Of a DNA stretch of 64,000 bases, positions 10,870-21,512 are shown one piece after another. Numbering within the stretch: the first letter of the stretch is position 1; every line of letters begins with the position of its first letter. Under the pieces are notes generated by a model, which made no database searches, was not told the origin of the DNA, and saw nothing but the letters and a program-made list of their open reading frames with translations. Position numbers and translations under genes: made by a program. The stretch is taken from assembly GCA_010015675.1 (NCBI GenBank), contig ML977005.1, positions 1-64,000 of the forward strand, read 5' to 3'. This stretch comes from Byssothecium circinans. Taxonomy: Eukaryota; Ascomycota; Dothideomycetes; Pleosporales; Massarinaceae.

Positions 10870-11493
10870 TCTCTATTTGAAAGTGAGAGGTAGGAAGGTA
10901 ACATATACCTTCGGTTGCAGACGTTCGGCATAGTAATTACAATAGGCAGCAGGATATGAGAACAACAGGTGTACAAGAAGTCAAGTCTAACTAGTGGTGG
11001 AGCGAGACGCTGAGGTGATAGTAGAGTGACAAGCACGCTAGCCCATATGGGGCGTAGCCTCATTCCCAACCATACCAAAATGCACGTAGTCACTCAATCG
11101 TCCATCCTTATCCTGAGCATAAAAATATACGGAATGGAGCGGAGAGTGTGCAATGGTGTCTATTACTTGTTAGAACCTTGTTGTTAAATGCCCATGGATT
11201 CTCCATATGGAAAGGCATCGGCCCTAGGGCGGTGGAACCTCCAAAGCCCCAATTTACAAGGTTTATAAACATTTGAACGACAAAGGCCACAAGTAACTTG
11301 AATCGAAAATAGCATAGCATTCTCAGGCCTAACATTACTTACTAGTCACCTATTTATACCCTTCTCCACTCGCTCACCCACTAAAAATATTAAACACCTA
11401 ACAAAACTACCAGATCCCCTCCTCTCCTACCAACCACCTTGTCCCATTCTCACCATACTCCTACACTACCCAAACCTATCTCTTCTCCTGCTC
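10870..11493. other. Intergenic stretch
   Basis: More than 600 bp with only short chance frames. A possible upstream exon of the broken gene at 10093-10869 could lie here but I could not define one. Confidence 0.4.
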
Positions 11494-13651
11494 CTAAATC
11501 TTGTCCGTGGCAACCGGCTCCTCTACTTGCTGCACACTTCTCTTCCTCTCCTGCTCCGCCGCAATATCCGTAAGACTCAATTTCCTCTCGCCAACCTGAT
11601 CTACATCCGCAAAGTGAACTTGAGGACGGAAGGATTTGGACTTCCATGCCTTTGAGACCACGCCGTAGAGTTCGTCGACTTGCTCGAGGGTAAGGCCCTT
11701 GGTTTCGTAGATCATGAAGTAGCTGGGGAGGTGAATTGTTAGCGCTGATGTATGCGTGCGAAGGAAATGGAAGGAAAGAAGGGATGGGTACGGGGGGATG
11801 GTGGGGGCTTACACAAAAGCAATGCAGACGAAGCAGAAACTTCCCCACACGAAGAAGACCTTTGATTGAAGGTTGGCGTTTTCCTCATCGACCATGTAAG
11901 GCGTGCTATATGCAATCGCCCAGTTGAGAAGCCTGCGATTGATTAACATATTATTTATCGTCTTCGCCTAAGAGATGACTTACCAATTAGATGCCGTGGT
12001 CATAGAAAGACACTTGGCACGAGCCTTCAATGGGAACAATTCACCCGTAACAACCCAGGCGACAGGGCCCCAGCTGCTCGCGAAGAAGAAGATGTAGATA
12101 CACACGAAGGCAATAGATGCGCGTTGCGAGGGCAGATCCGTGACAGCTGAAGCAGTGCCGACCGAGGCAACGATGAATTGACAGACGCACATTCCGATGG
12201 CGCCCATGAGGAGCAAGTTGCGTCGTCCGAGCTTCTCGACGAGATAGAGACCGGGGAAGGTGGAAGCGACGTTTACGGAGTTGGTGATGACTGTGATGAT
12301 GAAGGGGTTTTGGAAACCGGCACGCTGAAAGTATTGGGTTCCGTAGTAGACTGTTATATGCGTTAGGAATCAGATCTTAGGGCTTGAATGTGGAAGGGTT
12401 CGTACAAATGAAGTTTACACCAGTGAGTTGCTGGAGCGCTTGCAATAAACAACCGGTAAGAAGACGCTTGCCCAAAGTACCCTTGCAGCAGTCGATGTAA
12501 GTGGCCTTGCCGAGACTCATCTCGTAGAGATGGTTTGCCTGAACTTCATTCAGCTCTTCGATAACGGCAGGATGGTCAACTGGTAGACGGCGCAACTTGG
12601 AGAGTGATTTGGCGGCTTCGTCATATCGATCGGTCTTGATGAGGTATCGAGGTGTTTCCGGAAGAAAGGCAAGACTATGTGATGTCAGTGATCAATTCGA
12701 CAACTCATCTGTTGTTCATGTCAAGAATGCGTACCCAACAACAAGTATGAGTGACCACAGAAACTGAACAGCAATCGGGATACGATAAGATCCAGTGTCC
12801 TGTCGATCCTTCGTCGAGTTATTCACGATAGCCGCCAAAAATAACCCAATCGTGATCGCAAGTTGGTATGCGCCGACAATCGTACCACGAATCCATTTCG
12901 GTGATGTCTCTGACTGGTACATAGGAACTAGAACACTCAGTGTCAGCGCACAGTCCACTGCTCATCTCAATAAATTGCCGCATGAAGTAACCGGGAACAG
13001 GAAAGGGATTCCCCAGACGGCTACACTTCGGCCGCCGGCAACCATCATCGGCAACAACCCCAGCCCTCCGCGCGTACTCGACAGGATTGAAATCTGGAGA
13101 CCCCAAGCCGTTGTAGTTAGATTTTTGTGAGACTTACTTAGTGCAGAGATGAGTCCGACACCATAACCTGCGAAAAAGCGACCAGCAATGAACAATGGCT
13201 GTGAGGTTGATGCGGTTTGTAGGATGACACCAAAATTAAAGACGACACCAGCAGAAGTGATCAAACCCCAACGTCGGCCGAGCAAGTCACCGAAGGGTGC
13301 AGCGGTGAGAGCTCCGAAAAACGTTCCGGCGCTGAGAATGGAGACAATGAGTGAGTCTTGGGATGCAGTCAATTCGCCATTTGCTTCGGTGGAGAATTCG
13401 CGGAGCCAGTATGGCATAGCAAGAATTCCAGAAATGGTTCCCGTGTCATAACTAATAATTTGTTAAGCGTTGGCTGGATACGTCGAGATGATGCTTTACA
13501 CACCCGAAGAGAACACCGCCGAAGGCGACGAAGAGGCCGATTACGATTGCGGGCCTGCGGAATGTTAGCTGTGTAACGTTGAGAAGATGTGTAAAACCTA
13601 CCATGATGCACCAGGCACGCCCTCAGGCTTCTTCAACATGAAATTTGGCAT
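11494..13651 (-). CDS. MFS sugar (hexose-type) transporter, eight exons
   Basis: Exons on the minus strand are 13651-13602, 13554-13504, 13451-13138, 12927-12735, 12674-12406, 12350-11984, 11932-11813 and 11722-11494; they sum to 1593 bp, 530 aa. The protein starts MPNFMLKKPEGVPGASW and shows sugar-porter marks in order: GYDTGTISGIL in TM1, GDLLGRRWG after TM2, VGLISALIPMYQSE, PETPRYL before the central loop, QQLTGVNFIFYYG in TM7, EKLGRRNLLLMG, and GELFPLKARAK near the end. The cytoplasmic tail is charged. Family members move hexoses by proton symport or facilitated diffusion at the plasma membrane, some acting as glucose sensors; which applies here cannot be told. Intron 3 is long (210 bp). 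Confidence 0.92.
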
Positions 13652-16477
13652 GATGTTGTATCTGTACCACTGGATCTCGTTTGGTCGAACTCGGCCCAGA
13701 CGATTACAAAGAGGTGTTTTACCACAAAGAGGAGCGCGCAAGCAGCTATTTATCTGGCACTCCGTCGCCTTGCACCATCCAAGAGCGGAGTCCCCGCATG
13801 GCCCTGCGCCCATCGGGTAGCAAAATACGCTACATCATGCAATGCGCATCAAAACGCCTCTGACTCCTGGGCTTAAAACGCCAAGTCCTGCAACAGACCG
13901 CGGTTGTCAAATCGTACGAACAGTATGGACGCCGGCGTACCATTGTTGTACTTTAGTCAGCCCGACCCCAGATCAGCGATCCCCATGAACGGACGCGGCG
14001 TGTGGCAGTGGCAGAAATACTGTAATGCGCTAACATGTATGCGTTGAAGGGTAACCAATAGTACTCCGACGTTGGTATGCTCGAGACAAAGAACAGGTCA
14101 GGAATCCTAGGCAAAACCACATCCAACGAGATGGAAACGAGCAGCCTGGAACATCCGACATGGGTTTAGCATGACTGATCGAGCTTCCTGTTCTTCAACC
14201 CCAGAGCGCGGCCCAACTGCTGTAGCACAGGGCCTCCCATGTTCCTCAACACCTCAACAACCACCGAACCATTGTACGAAGTGGCAACCTTCGTCCTAAG
14301 AAAAAACTGCTCAAACATAAGCAACAAAGCAGTCATGGCGGTGGGGAAGCTGCAAGCCAAGCAAACATCGACACACCAAAGCTTGCCACGAGTTCTTTCT
14401 TGGAAGCGTCCTCGTGCGCAACTCAATGACGAGTTCGATTGTGGCCATGCGACATTTCAGAATCTGGCGGTAGGAATTCGAGGAACGCGAAAAGTGGTCC
14501 AAGAAGAGTGATAATACGAGAGAGGCCAAGACGTTACTGCACAGCAGCACTGACGGATTGTTGCTCGCATCCAGTTCGGTCAATCATATCGGTATCAGTA
14601 CCGTATTCGAGCTGCCGCTCTTATACCACACACAGGCAAGAAAAGGTCTTTGTCTCTAGGCGCCCGGCGCATCACGGTAGTATCAGCAGATCGAGTTTCG
14701 CCGAGTGCTCTTCTCACCAATAAGCCGGTCACTAGGCTTGCGGCCAAGGCAGGCCATTGTCCAGTCGGGTTCTTGACCCCTTGAACGAGCGACGGCGAAA
14801 GTTTCGGCACGACGTTCTGATGATGTACTGTTGCTGCATGTGAGACGTCGACTTGGTCACATGGCCTACTGCTCACTGCTTCTCAACACTGCGCGTCTCG
14901 GCACATATGGCAGAGATTGTGATTTCTCACGCGCAATATGAGGCGGTATCCCTGTTGGAGGAATGGTGTTGTGAATTTATTGACCGATGAATAATAGAGG
15001 AGTGAAGTACAAGGACAAGGTTCTGGAGTGGGGAAGACGGAAGGTAGCTCCTCCCGATCGCGCCTTGGCGGACTACTGCCGTCCAGTCCAACCCCGGTTT
15101 CAATTATTCATCACAACCGATTCACTAATTCCCCTTGCCGTCCCCTAATCCGATTGGTTGAAGCAGCCCCTGGTCACGGAACCCCTCTACGCACCCGAGC
15201 CGGAGGAGGACTTTACCGGTACCGGTATATGCTAAAGATGCACAAAAACTGGCTCGAAGGGACATTGCTCCAGTATGTCACTCAACACAACCAACCCCTT
15301 GCACTCTCCGCTTCCATATCTGCTTCCTTTCCATACTGCTCGCTAGAGTCCAGATCGACCCATGGCCCATGGGTCTCCACCCTCAATAAAACTCCAGCAG
15401 TCTAAAATTGAACCTCAGAACCGAGGCCAAAATGTTCATACTGTATCGGTATATTCATCGGTTCTCGTAGCCGGTCCGACAATCCATCAATAGGTAGTAG
15501 CAATATGTTCCATTCCATACCCGCCCAAAATACTACTTACATACCTGGTACCTGCAAGAGCCGCCTCGGCTTCTCAATACTAATCTCTCCATGCATGGAA
15601 TAATAGTATCTAGACACGCCCCGGCCACAGACTAGCTTGAAACATGCGGCTCAACACGCGGCTCAAAAGCGCGTGAATTCTCGGGCGCGCGTGACTACCT
15701 GTGGGTACCTACATGCAAGGCAGGAGGGAGCAGAAAAAGAAAAGGTTTCGATGTAGGTAGGGGTTCCCGAGTACCTATAGTAGTAGCCAAGGTATTCTAG
15801 ACCTAGATCATTAGGCATGACCTTCATACAGTATATATGTGATGCTTAGACTGAATTGGACAGTTCTGAGAGGGATTCGGGAATACCGATGTTCCTGTAC
15901 ATGCAACTCCCTAACAGCAAAAAAAAGGTCCCTACTACAGCTCCTCTAAACAACCTTTGGTATTTTATACATACTCCCCTTGCCAAACATCCTTAAGAGA
16001 TTCCCTACCCATCCGCGCCATCGCCGCCAAAACGAGGCAAAAACTCCACATAGATATAGCGCGACCATCCACAAACCACAACATATCTGCACCAAAAGAT
16101 TTTCAACCAATTCTACACAGTAGAATTCCAGATTCCAGCATACACCGATACAAGTCAAGTCTAGATGGCGTTCGAACAGAATCAGAAAGGCACTTGAATA
16201 ATCACACAGTTTAATAATGCCCCAGATACTTTCATCATCATGATGATGATGAGTCTGATTTAAACATTTCGCCCGAAAAACTTTCCGCAGGGCAACACCA
16301 CCCATCACTCCAAGAACGTCCAGAACGCTTTTCGCCGCCATTTCCCCGCAATGCTTAAATATTCCCACCCACCTCATCCAAGAGAAACGGTGCAGACTCT
16401 AGGTACGTAGGCGTTTTCGCATCTACATGGCGCACGCCCGCAAACACCTGGAGCTGCCAATCACCACTCTACACTTT
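13652..16477. other. 2.8-kb stretch without recognisable genes
   Basis: No frame in this stretch shows family motifs or a believable exon chain. Short overlapping frames on both strands near 14166-14583 share sequence in both directions and look like chance or a decayed gene. A 14-bp perfect palindrome made of two CCGG-centred halves (TACCGGTACCGGTA) lies at 15214-15227, and a (CAT)n-like run sits at 16239-16249. The region could hold long regulatory sequence, a non-coding RNA or a fully decayed element; nothing decides between them. Confidence 0.5.
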
Positions 16478-18607
16478 TTACGCCTTCGCCTCCCGCCCTC
16501 CACTCTTCTTCCCCGGCTTCAACTCCGCTGCGCCACCCTTCCCGCCCGTTCCATTCACCTTGGCAACCCCAGCCGACTTTTTAGCCTTTTCCTTTTCCTT
16601 GGCCACCGGAGTTTCCACCGCATCTTGGCCCTCCTTAGCTGCCTTAGCGTTTCCCGGTGCCGCCTTGGGGTTCTTGCCTTTTCTCCGCATTTGCGCGCGC
16701 TCCGCACGCTCCATGTACATATTATCTTCCTCTTCGTCCCAGCCGCCAAAGTCGGACTCGGCGTCTTCGTTCTCGTCGTCGACGATGGGTGCTTTGTTGA
16801 CGACTTCGAGCTCTTGCGTGGAGTTGGGGGCTTTGTTGGCGGAGGAGACGCCGTTGGCAAGAACGGCGTTGGCAGGTGTAGGTCCGATCTTCTTAAATTT
16901 GGCGACGAAGAAGCCATCGACATTGTAGGTGTGCGGGTAGTATCTCCTCGTCATCTTCATGGAGGGGTGGAAGACCTTGCCGCCAATCTTTGTGAAGCCT
17001 TCTTTGCCAAAGACGAGGCCTGTCTCGACGAGCTTTACGTTAGGACGCTTGTTGAGGGCGTATTGGACCACCTGTTCGTTCTCTTCGAGAGTGACGGAAC
17101 ATGTGGAGTAGACGATGTAGCCGCCAGTCTTGCTGGAGTGGTCGACCGAATCGATGGCTGCGAGCACGAGCTGCTTCTGGAGGTGAGGAAGCTTCATGAA
17201 ATCTTGTTCCGTCTTGTTCGTCTTGACGCTCGCATCCTTTGCAATGACACCGGTTCCTGAACAAGGCGCATCTAGTAGAACCCTGTCGAAGCCGCCCATG
17301 ACTGTAGGAAATTCGAGAGCAGAGTAGTTGCAGACGATTGTGTTCTTCACACCGAGACGATGTATGTTACCAATCAGACCTTTGGCACGGTCTTTGTTGG
17401 CATCGTTTGCGAAGACGCAGCCAGTATTCTTCATGAGCGCAGCGATATGTGTCGTCTTACCACCTGGAGCAGCAGCCATATCGAGAACGCGCTCATGCTC
17501 TTGAGGTGCAAGAGCCATGACGGGAAGGAAAGATGATGCGGCTTGAAGGATATAGTGACCAGCAAGATACTCTGGTGTTGCACCGAGCGGAACCTGAGAG
17601 TCGAAAATCTGAAGTCCGACCTTACTCCACTTGCCGACCGGTTCTAATTGCACGCCGCGATTGATGAGTGCCTGAGCCAGTTCTCGCCGATGTGATCGCA
17701 GGGTATTTGTTCGGATAACGATGGGGCGGGGTGTTTCGTTGGCTTCGAAGAAGGCGAAAGCTTCGCGAGCAGGGAACAGACCAAGCAGCTTCTCTGCCAA
17801 AAACTCAGAGTAGCCATAGTATGTGCATATGTCCTTCAATAACTGTGCCCTGTACTCTGTTCTTGACCGACCCTCTTCCGCCAAATTCTTGAAATCGTCA
17901 AGCACCCGTATCGTATCGCTCAACCGTGTTCGCAGGAGCTGTAGATCTTGCGTCGCAAGATTCGTGATCGGCCGACCCTCCTCCTCCTCATCGTCCAGAA
18001 CCTTTGGCCTCTCTCCAGCGATGTTAGTCTGCATTTGCGCTTCCTCCAATTCCGCCTGTGCCTCAGCCTCCTCAATCGCGCGTTGCATATCAAGCTTCCG
18101 ACTGAGACCTTCGATATTCGCCGCTGTGAGTTTCTCCTCGATATCATCCTCATCCTCGTCATCCGACCACATGCCCACCTTCCTAACCTCCGCATCATCA
18201 TCCGAGTCCATGACCTCGTCCGAATCCCCAAACTCATCGTCCTCTAGCTCGTCAAGCTCTTCTAGACCTTCCTCTTCCGAAGCGCTTCCGAGCGCATTCA
18301 GGCCTGTGACGTTGACCGCACCCTCCAGGTCTCCATCACCAGGAAGATCATCGTCTTCGGAAATTTCTTCATCGTCGGAGGGCGGCGGCGGTACAAACTT
18401 CTTCACGGGTTTCGGTTTACTCTTCGCACCCTCTGCAGTACCATTGACTCTTGCAGCGCCCTTCTTCGGTGCGTTAGCTCCGGTTTTCCTCTTTTTTACC
18501 GGCGCTTCGACAGGTGCGGGCGGTGCGTCTTTGCGTTTCCGTGTGACTTTCGACTCGTCCAATGGCGGCGGCGGGCCCTGCTTCTTCATGCGACGTCCCT
18601 TTCCCAT
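16478..18607 (-). CDS. NOP2: Nop2/NSUN1-like 25S rRNA (cytosine-C5) methyltransferase
   Basis: A single exon codes for 709 aa. The N-terminus is Lys-rich with long acidic stretches (about residues 90-165), typical of nucleolar proteins. The RNA methyltransferase core follows: pre-catalytic YYGYSEFLAEKLLGLFP, the SAM-binding DMAAAPGGKTTH, then DAPCSGTG with Cys449 and YSTCSV with Cys503, the two cysteines of RsmB/Nop2-type enzymes (motif IV releases and motif VI attacks the base). FYIEN-type C-terminal marks are replaced by YYPHTYNVDGFFVAKF, usual for the family. Yeast Nop2 methylates one cytosine in 25S rRNA and is essential for 60S assembly. A Lys-rich C-terminal tail follows. It is divergent from the Get5-like gene. 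Confidence 0.95.
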   Translation of the reverse strand: MGKGRRMKKQGPPPPLDESKVTRKRKDAPPAPVEAPVKKRKTGANAPKKGAARVNGTAEGAKSKPKPVKKFVPPPPSDDEEISEDDDLPGDGDLEGAVNVTGLNALGSASEEEGLEELDELEDDEFGDSDEVMDSDDDAEVRKVGMWSDDEDEDDIEEKLTAANIEGLSRKLDMQRAIEEAEAQAELEEAQMQTNIAGERPKVLDDEEEEGRPITNLATQDLQLLRTRLSDTIRVLDDFKNLAEEGRSRTEYRAQLLKDICTYYGYSEFLAEKLLGLFPAREAFAFFEANETPRPIVIRTNTLRSHRRELAQALINRGVQLEPVGKWSKVGLQIFDSQVPLGATPEYLAGHYILQAASSFLPVMALAPQEHERVLDMAAAPGGKTTHIAALMKNTGCVFANDANKDRAKGLIGNIHRLGVKNTIVCNYSALEFPTVMGGFDRVLLDAPCSGTGVIAKDASVKTNKTEQDFMKLPHLQKQLVLAAIDSVDHSSKTGGYIVYSTCSVTLEENEQVVQYALNKRPNVKLVETGLVFGKEGFTKIGGKVFHPSMKMTRRYYPHTYNVDGFFVAKFKKIGPTPANAVLANGVSSANKAPNSTQELEVVNKAPIVDDENEDAESDFGGWDEEEDNMYMERAERAQMRRKGKNPKAAPGNAKAAKEGQDAVETPVAKEKEKAKKSAGVAKVNGTGGKGGAAELKPGKKSGGREAKA

Positions 18608-18970
18608 GTTGAAGGTGTTTTCAAGGAAGATTGAGGTGCGCTGATAGAGGTGCGTACTTGGACGCTGCAGCTTATCACTCCAAAAATTCGCTCGGCCCGC
18701 AGAAATTTTGGCAATCTTTTTGGCGGGAGCGACTCACCGCCTTCGGAGCTGGATAAACCAATATCCGATTGGTCAAAAGTACAGTCCCGCCAGCGTCATC
18801 GTTTCTAGTAAACATTATTCACATCTTGTCCAGTTGTCCAGTTTGCGTAAGACCGTTTTACACCACCCAAGATTGCCTGAGTTCCGATCGTCGCTCGAGC
18901 TCGAACTCTATCCAAACCCCCGCCCTCAATTCCCACAATACCAAAGACCACCCATCTCGACTCACCCACC
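18608..18970. promoter_or_regulatory. Shared divergent promoter of NOP2 and the Get5-like gene
   Basis: The 363 bp between the two start codons must serve both genes. GC-rich and CCAAT-like sequences occur (ACCAATATCC and TGATTGG-type blocks near 18756-18775 read as CCAAT in either direction: AAACCAATATCCGATTGGTC). Co-expression is inference. Confidence 0.5.
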
Positions 18971-19714
18971 ATGTCCGAAACCACCTTCTGCCGCGCCTTC
19001 CTCTCAGCCCTCGACTCGCGTCCCAGAAAGCTATCCTCAGACCACATAGCAGATGCACGTCAATACCCTCCCGGAGCCGTCGTACGTCTCTCCCCTCCCC
19101 CTCCACGAAACCCCAACCTAACAAACAATCCCCAGTTCACGCTCCCCCGCCTCCCGCACCCACCACACCCCGCACGACCTGACCCCAAACCCTCCCCCTC
19201 AGCCACCGATCCCTCTTCCCCGGAGACTATAACCATAACCCTCAAGCCCATGAAACCCACCACCCCCACCATCCCAGTACCCAACATCTCCGCCGCCAAA
19301 ACCTCAATATACGATCTGAAAACCTCCTACGCGACATCCACCTCCCTCCCCGCGGCTAAGATAAAGATTCTGTATAAGAAGAAGCCCGTGGCGGATAGCA
19401 AGACAGTTGCTGAGGTGATTGGTACCGATGCTGGGGACGAGGTCGAGTTTGGGGTCATGGTTATGGGCGGTGCGGTGCCGACGCCGGTGACGAGTCCGCC
19501 GGCGGTGGCGCCTACTGAGGCGGAGAAGGGATTGGTGAGTGGTGAGAAGGTGGAGGGAGGGCCTGCGGCGCAGGGCCCGAGTGGGAAGGAAGTTGTTGCT
19601 GGGGATGCGTTTTGGGATGATTTGAAGGGGTTTCTGGTGCAGAGGATACGGGATGAGAAGGAGGGAGAGCGGTTGGTGGGAGTTTTCAAGGGGGCGTGGG
19701 AGAATGAGAAGTAA
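18971..19714 (+). CDS. Get5/Mdy2-like ubiquitin-like protein of the tail-anchored insertion pathway
   Basis: The frame is open for 247 codons, but 19082-19135 looks like a 54-bp in-frame intron (GTACGT donor, CCTAAC branch, CCCAG acceptor). Splicing gives 229 aa and joins YPPGAV to FTLPRLPHPP. The order fits Get5: an N-terminal segment (TFCRAFLSALDSRPRKLS) of the Get4-binding kind, a ubiquitin-like domain with KTSIYDLKTSY and AKIKILYKKKPVADSKTV, a Pro/Ala/Gly linker, and a C-terminal FWDDLKGFLVQRI-type helix pair for dimerisation. Get4-Get5 hands tail-anchored proteins to Get3 in the cytosol. The retained frame means both forms are translatable. Confidence 0.8.
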   Translation: MSETTFCRAFLSALDSRPRKLSSDHIADARQYPPGAVVRLSPPPPRNPNLTNNPQFTLPRLPHPPHPARPDPKPSPSATDPSSPETITITLKPMKPTTPTIPVPNISAAKTSIYDLKTSYATSTSLPAAKIKILYKKKPVADSKTVAEVIGTDAGDEVEFGVMVMGGAVPTPVTSPPAVAPTEAEKGLVSGEKVEGGPAAQGPSGKEVVAGDAFWDDLKGFLVQRIRDEKEGERLVGVFKGAWENEK

Positions 19715-20125
19715 AGAGAAAGGAGCTGAATGAGTTGTTGATGTAGAAATGAGCTCTAGGTTTTCTTTTGAGGGGGAGGGGTTGGCGATGAAGAGCTGTA
19801 TAAACGATCACGAAGCATGTACAAATCACGACATGATATACCACACAAACAATGCAGTTAAATCAATGGCAATTTTACCATCCATTGCATGCCTTTCACT
19901 CAGAACACAAAGCAAAGGACAGTGCCAGCCAGAATCCCTCAAGCGAGCATGCATTGATATCCACGTGTCGATCGCTTTCACCTCCGCTCATGACAGCCCA
20001 CCTGATATATCCGCCCATCATCCACAGAAAGAGACCAGGCCCTCGTGTTCATGTCATCATTTCCAAAATCATACCACCTCCAGCCCCGCTCCGCCAGCCG
20101 TGTGTATGTGGTGTGAAGAGGGAAT
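19715..20125. other. Convergent 3' region
   Basis: About 410 bp between the 3' ends of the Get5-like gene and cofilin. No coding frame, repeat or RNA gene was recognised. Confidence 0.5.
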
Positions 20126-20824
20126 TTAGCGGCCCTTGGACACGCGGTTGAGGATGCTGTCCCACTCAATGTCGTCGGCGTCGTTGGCTTGGATGTCGGC
20201 GGCGAGACCGCTGAGAGCGCGCTTGATGGCTTCCTTGGAGGAGGAGTACATCATGCGAGGCTATCGCACATTAGCGACCGATCATATACCACTCCACCAT
20301 TGCCGACCTTTCCTACAAAATGCTTCCCAGGGGTAGTTGGGTGTACTCACATACTGCGGCGCATCATCGGGGCACCAGGCAATGAACGTAATCTTGCTCC
20401 GCGTCCCCTCGCCGCTCTCCAAATCATAGCTGACATCATAGACAGCGTACCTGCCGCCGATGCCCTCCTTGCCCTTGCGGTCCTTGGATTTGGCATTGAT
20501 GAGCTTCTCACGGAACGAGGCCCAGTCGCCATCGTCCGACGTCTCCTCAACGACGATTTCTTTCCAATCGTCGCTGATTTTGTAGATGATGTACCTGAAT
20601 TTTTTTTTTCCTTTGAGGTCGTTGAATGCGTGGATGCATTCGTCCGCTACGGATACACTGAGGGGTTGTTAGTTGATGGGAGAGTTGGGAAGGCGGATGA
20701 GGAGTGGGTAGGACGGTGGCGGGATACAGGGAAACCGAGATGTTCTTTGTACGTACCCGGATTGAGCCTATTCACAACACCATTAGTACTTTCTCTACCT
20801 ACAAGATCGCAAAGCACTCACCAT
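20126..20824 (-). CDS. COF1: Cofilin (actin-depolymerising factor), with an 11-nt microexon
   Basis: Exons are 20824-20822 (ATG alone), 20767-20757 (11 nt), 20657-20351 and 20260-20126, 456 bp in all, 151 aa. The protein begins MAQSGVSVADECIHAFNDLK and has the ADF-homology marks KKKFRYIIYKISDDW, GGRYAVYDVSYD, KITFIAWCPDDAPQYPRMMYSSSK-type actin-binding helix (split here: WCPDDAPQYPRM, then MYSSSKEAIKRALSG) and a C-terminus ending RVSKGR. Cofilin severs and depolymerises actin filaments; the N-terminal Ser is commonly the regulated residue in the family. An intron straight after ATG is common for fungal cofilin genes. A poly-A run codes GKKK. Confidence 0.95.
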
Positions 20825-21512
20825 GATGTCGTATAACTTGCGATGTCGGGTTCAAGAGCACTTGGTCACAGGCAGCGTTATCAGTCGACTGTTGACAAGT
20901 CAGCGTCGTCAGCGGCGAGGCGTTCGGCGGTGCAGAAGCAGCTAAGCGGGGTATGCTTCATAGCTGCCTGTTGGGCGGATTGCTATTCTTACCTCTGTGC
21001 GGGTAGGCAACTGCGAAAAGGTGTTTGGAGAGGGTGGAGTTGGCCGTGTAGTGTGTTATGAGGCTGCACTTCAGCGGGGCAAGATTTTGAACACAGAAGG
21101 TGGTGGGGTGGTTGTTGTTCCCACCACGCCAAACGCTAAGCTGACAACGTTTTTGCACTGCCACAGCAACAAACAAGGCAACTGGTCAGCATCTTCCCAT
21201 GTCTCATTTCCACCTGAGAAATAAAATTGATGAACTTCTTTACATTCCTTTACTTTTATATCTCGTCCTTCCCACCTGTGCACCTCTACATACATATAGT
21301 ACAAAGCTAAAAATCCAACAATGCTGTACATGCCGCACGCCGCTTTTGCCCAAATGCAATTAAAACAGGAGGAGAAGAGGAGTGGAGTACCAACCCAATA
21401 TCATGTACAAAACCGGCGCTGGGAGGAAAGGACTCGAGTACTAAAAGAGGGTATAGTGGAAGAGGGGGTATTCAGAATGTTAGAAGAGAGGCCGTCGAGG
21501 AGTTTCGGTCGT
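20825..21512. other. Intergenic stretch upstream of cofilin
   Basis: Almost 690 bp with no believable exon. It holds the cofilin promoter and 5' leader and the 3' region of HSP60, which is transcribed on the same strand upstream. Confidence 0.5.

Noticed and set aside
14166..14583. Overlapping frames of 86-94 codons on both strands
   Set aside because: No family motif, no exon chain, and both strands are open at once, which is typical of chance frames or a decayed gene.
16427..17260. Plus-strand frame of 277 codons
   Set aside because: It lies antisense to the conserved methyltransferase core of NOP2 and has no motif of its own.
17823..18644. Long plus-strand frame of 273 codons, serine-rich
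   Set aside because: It is the antisense of the acidic and Lys-rich N-terminal part of NOP2; its Ser runs mirror Glu/Asp codons.
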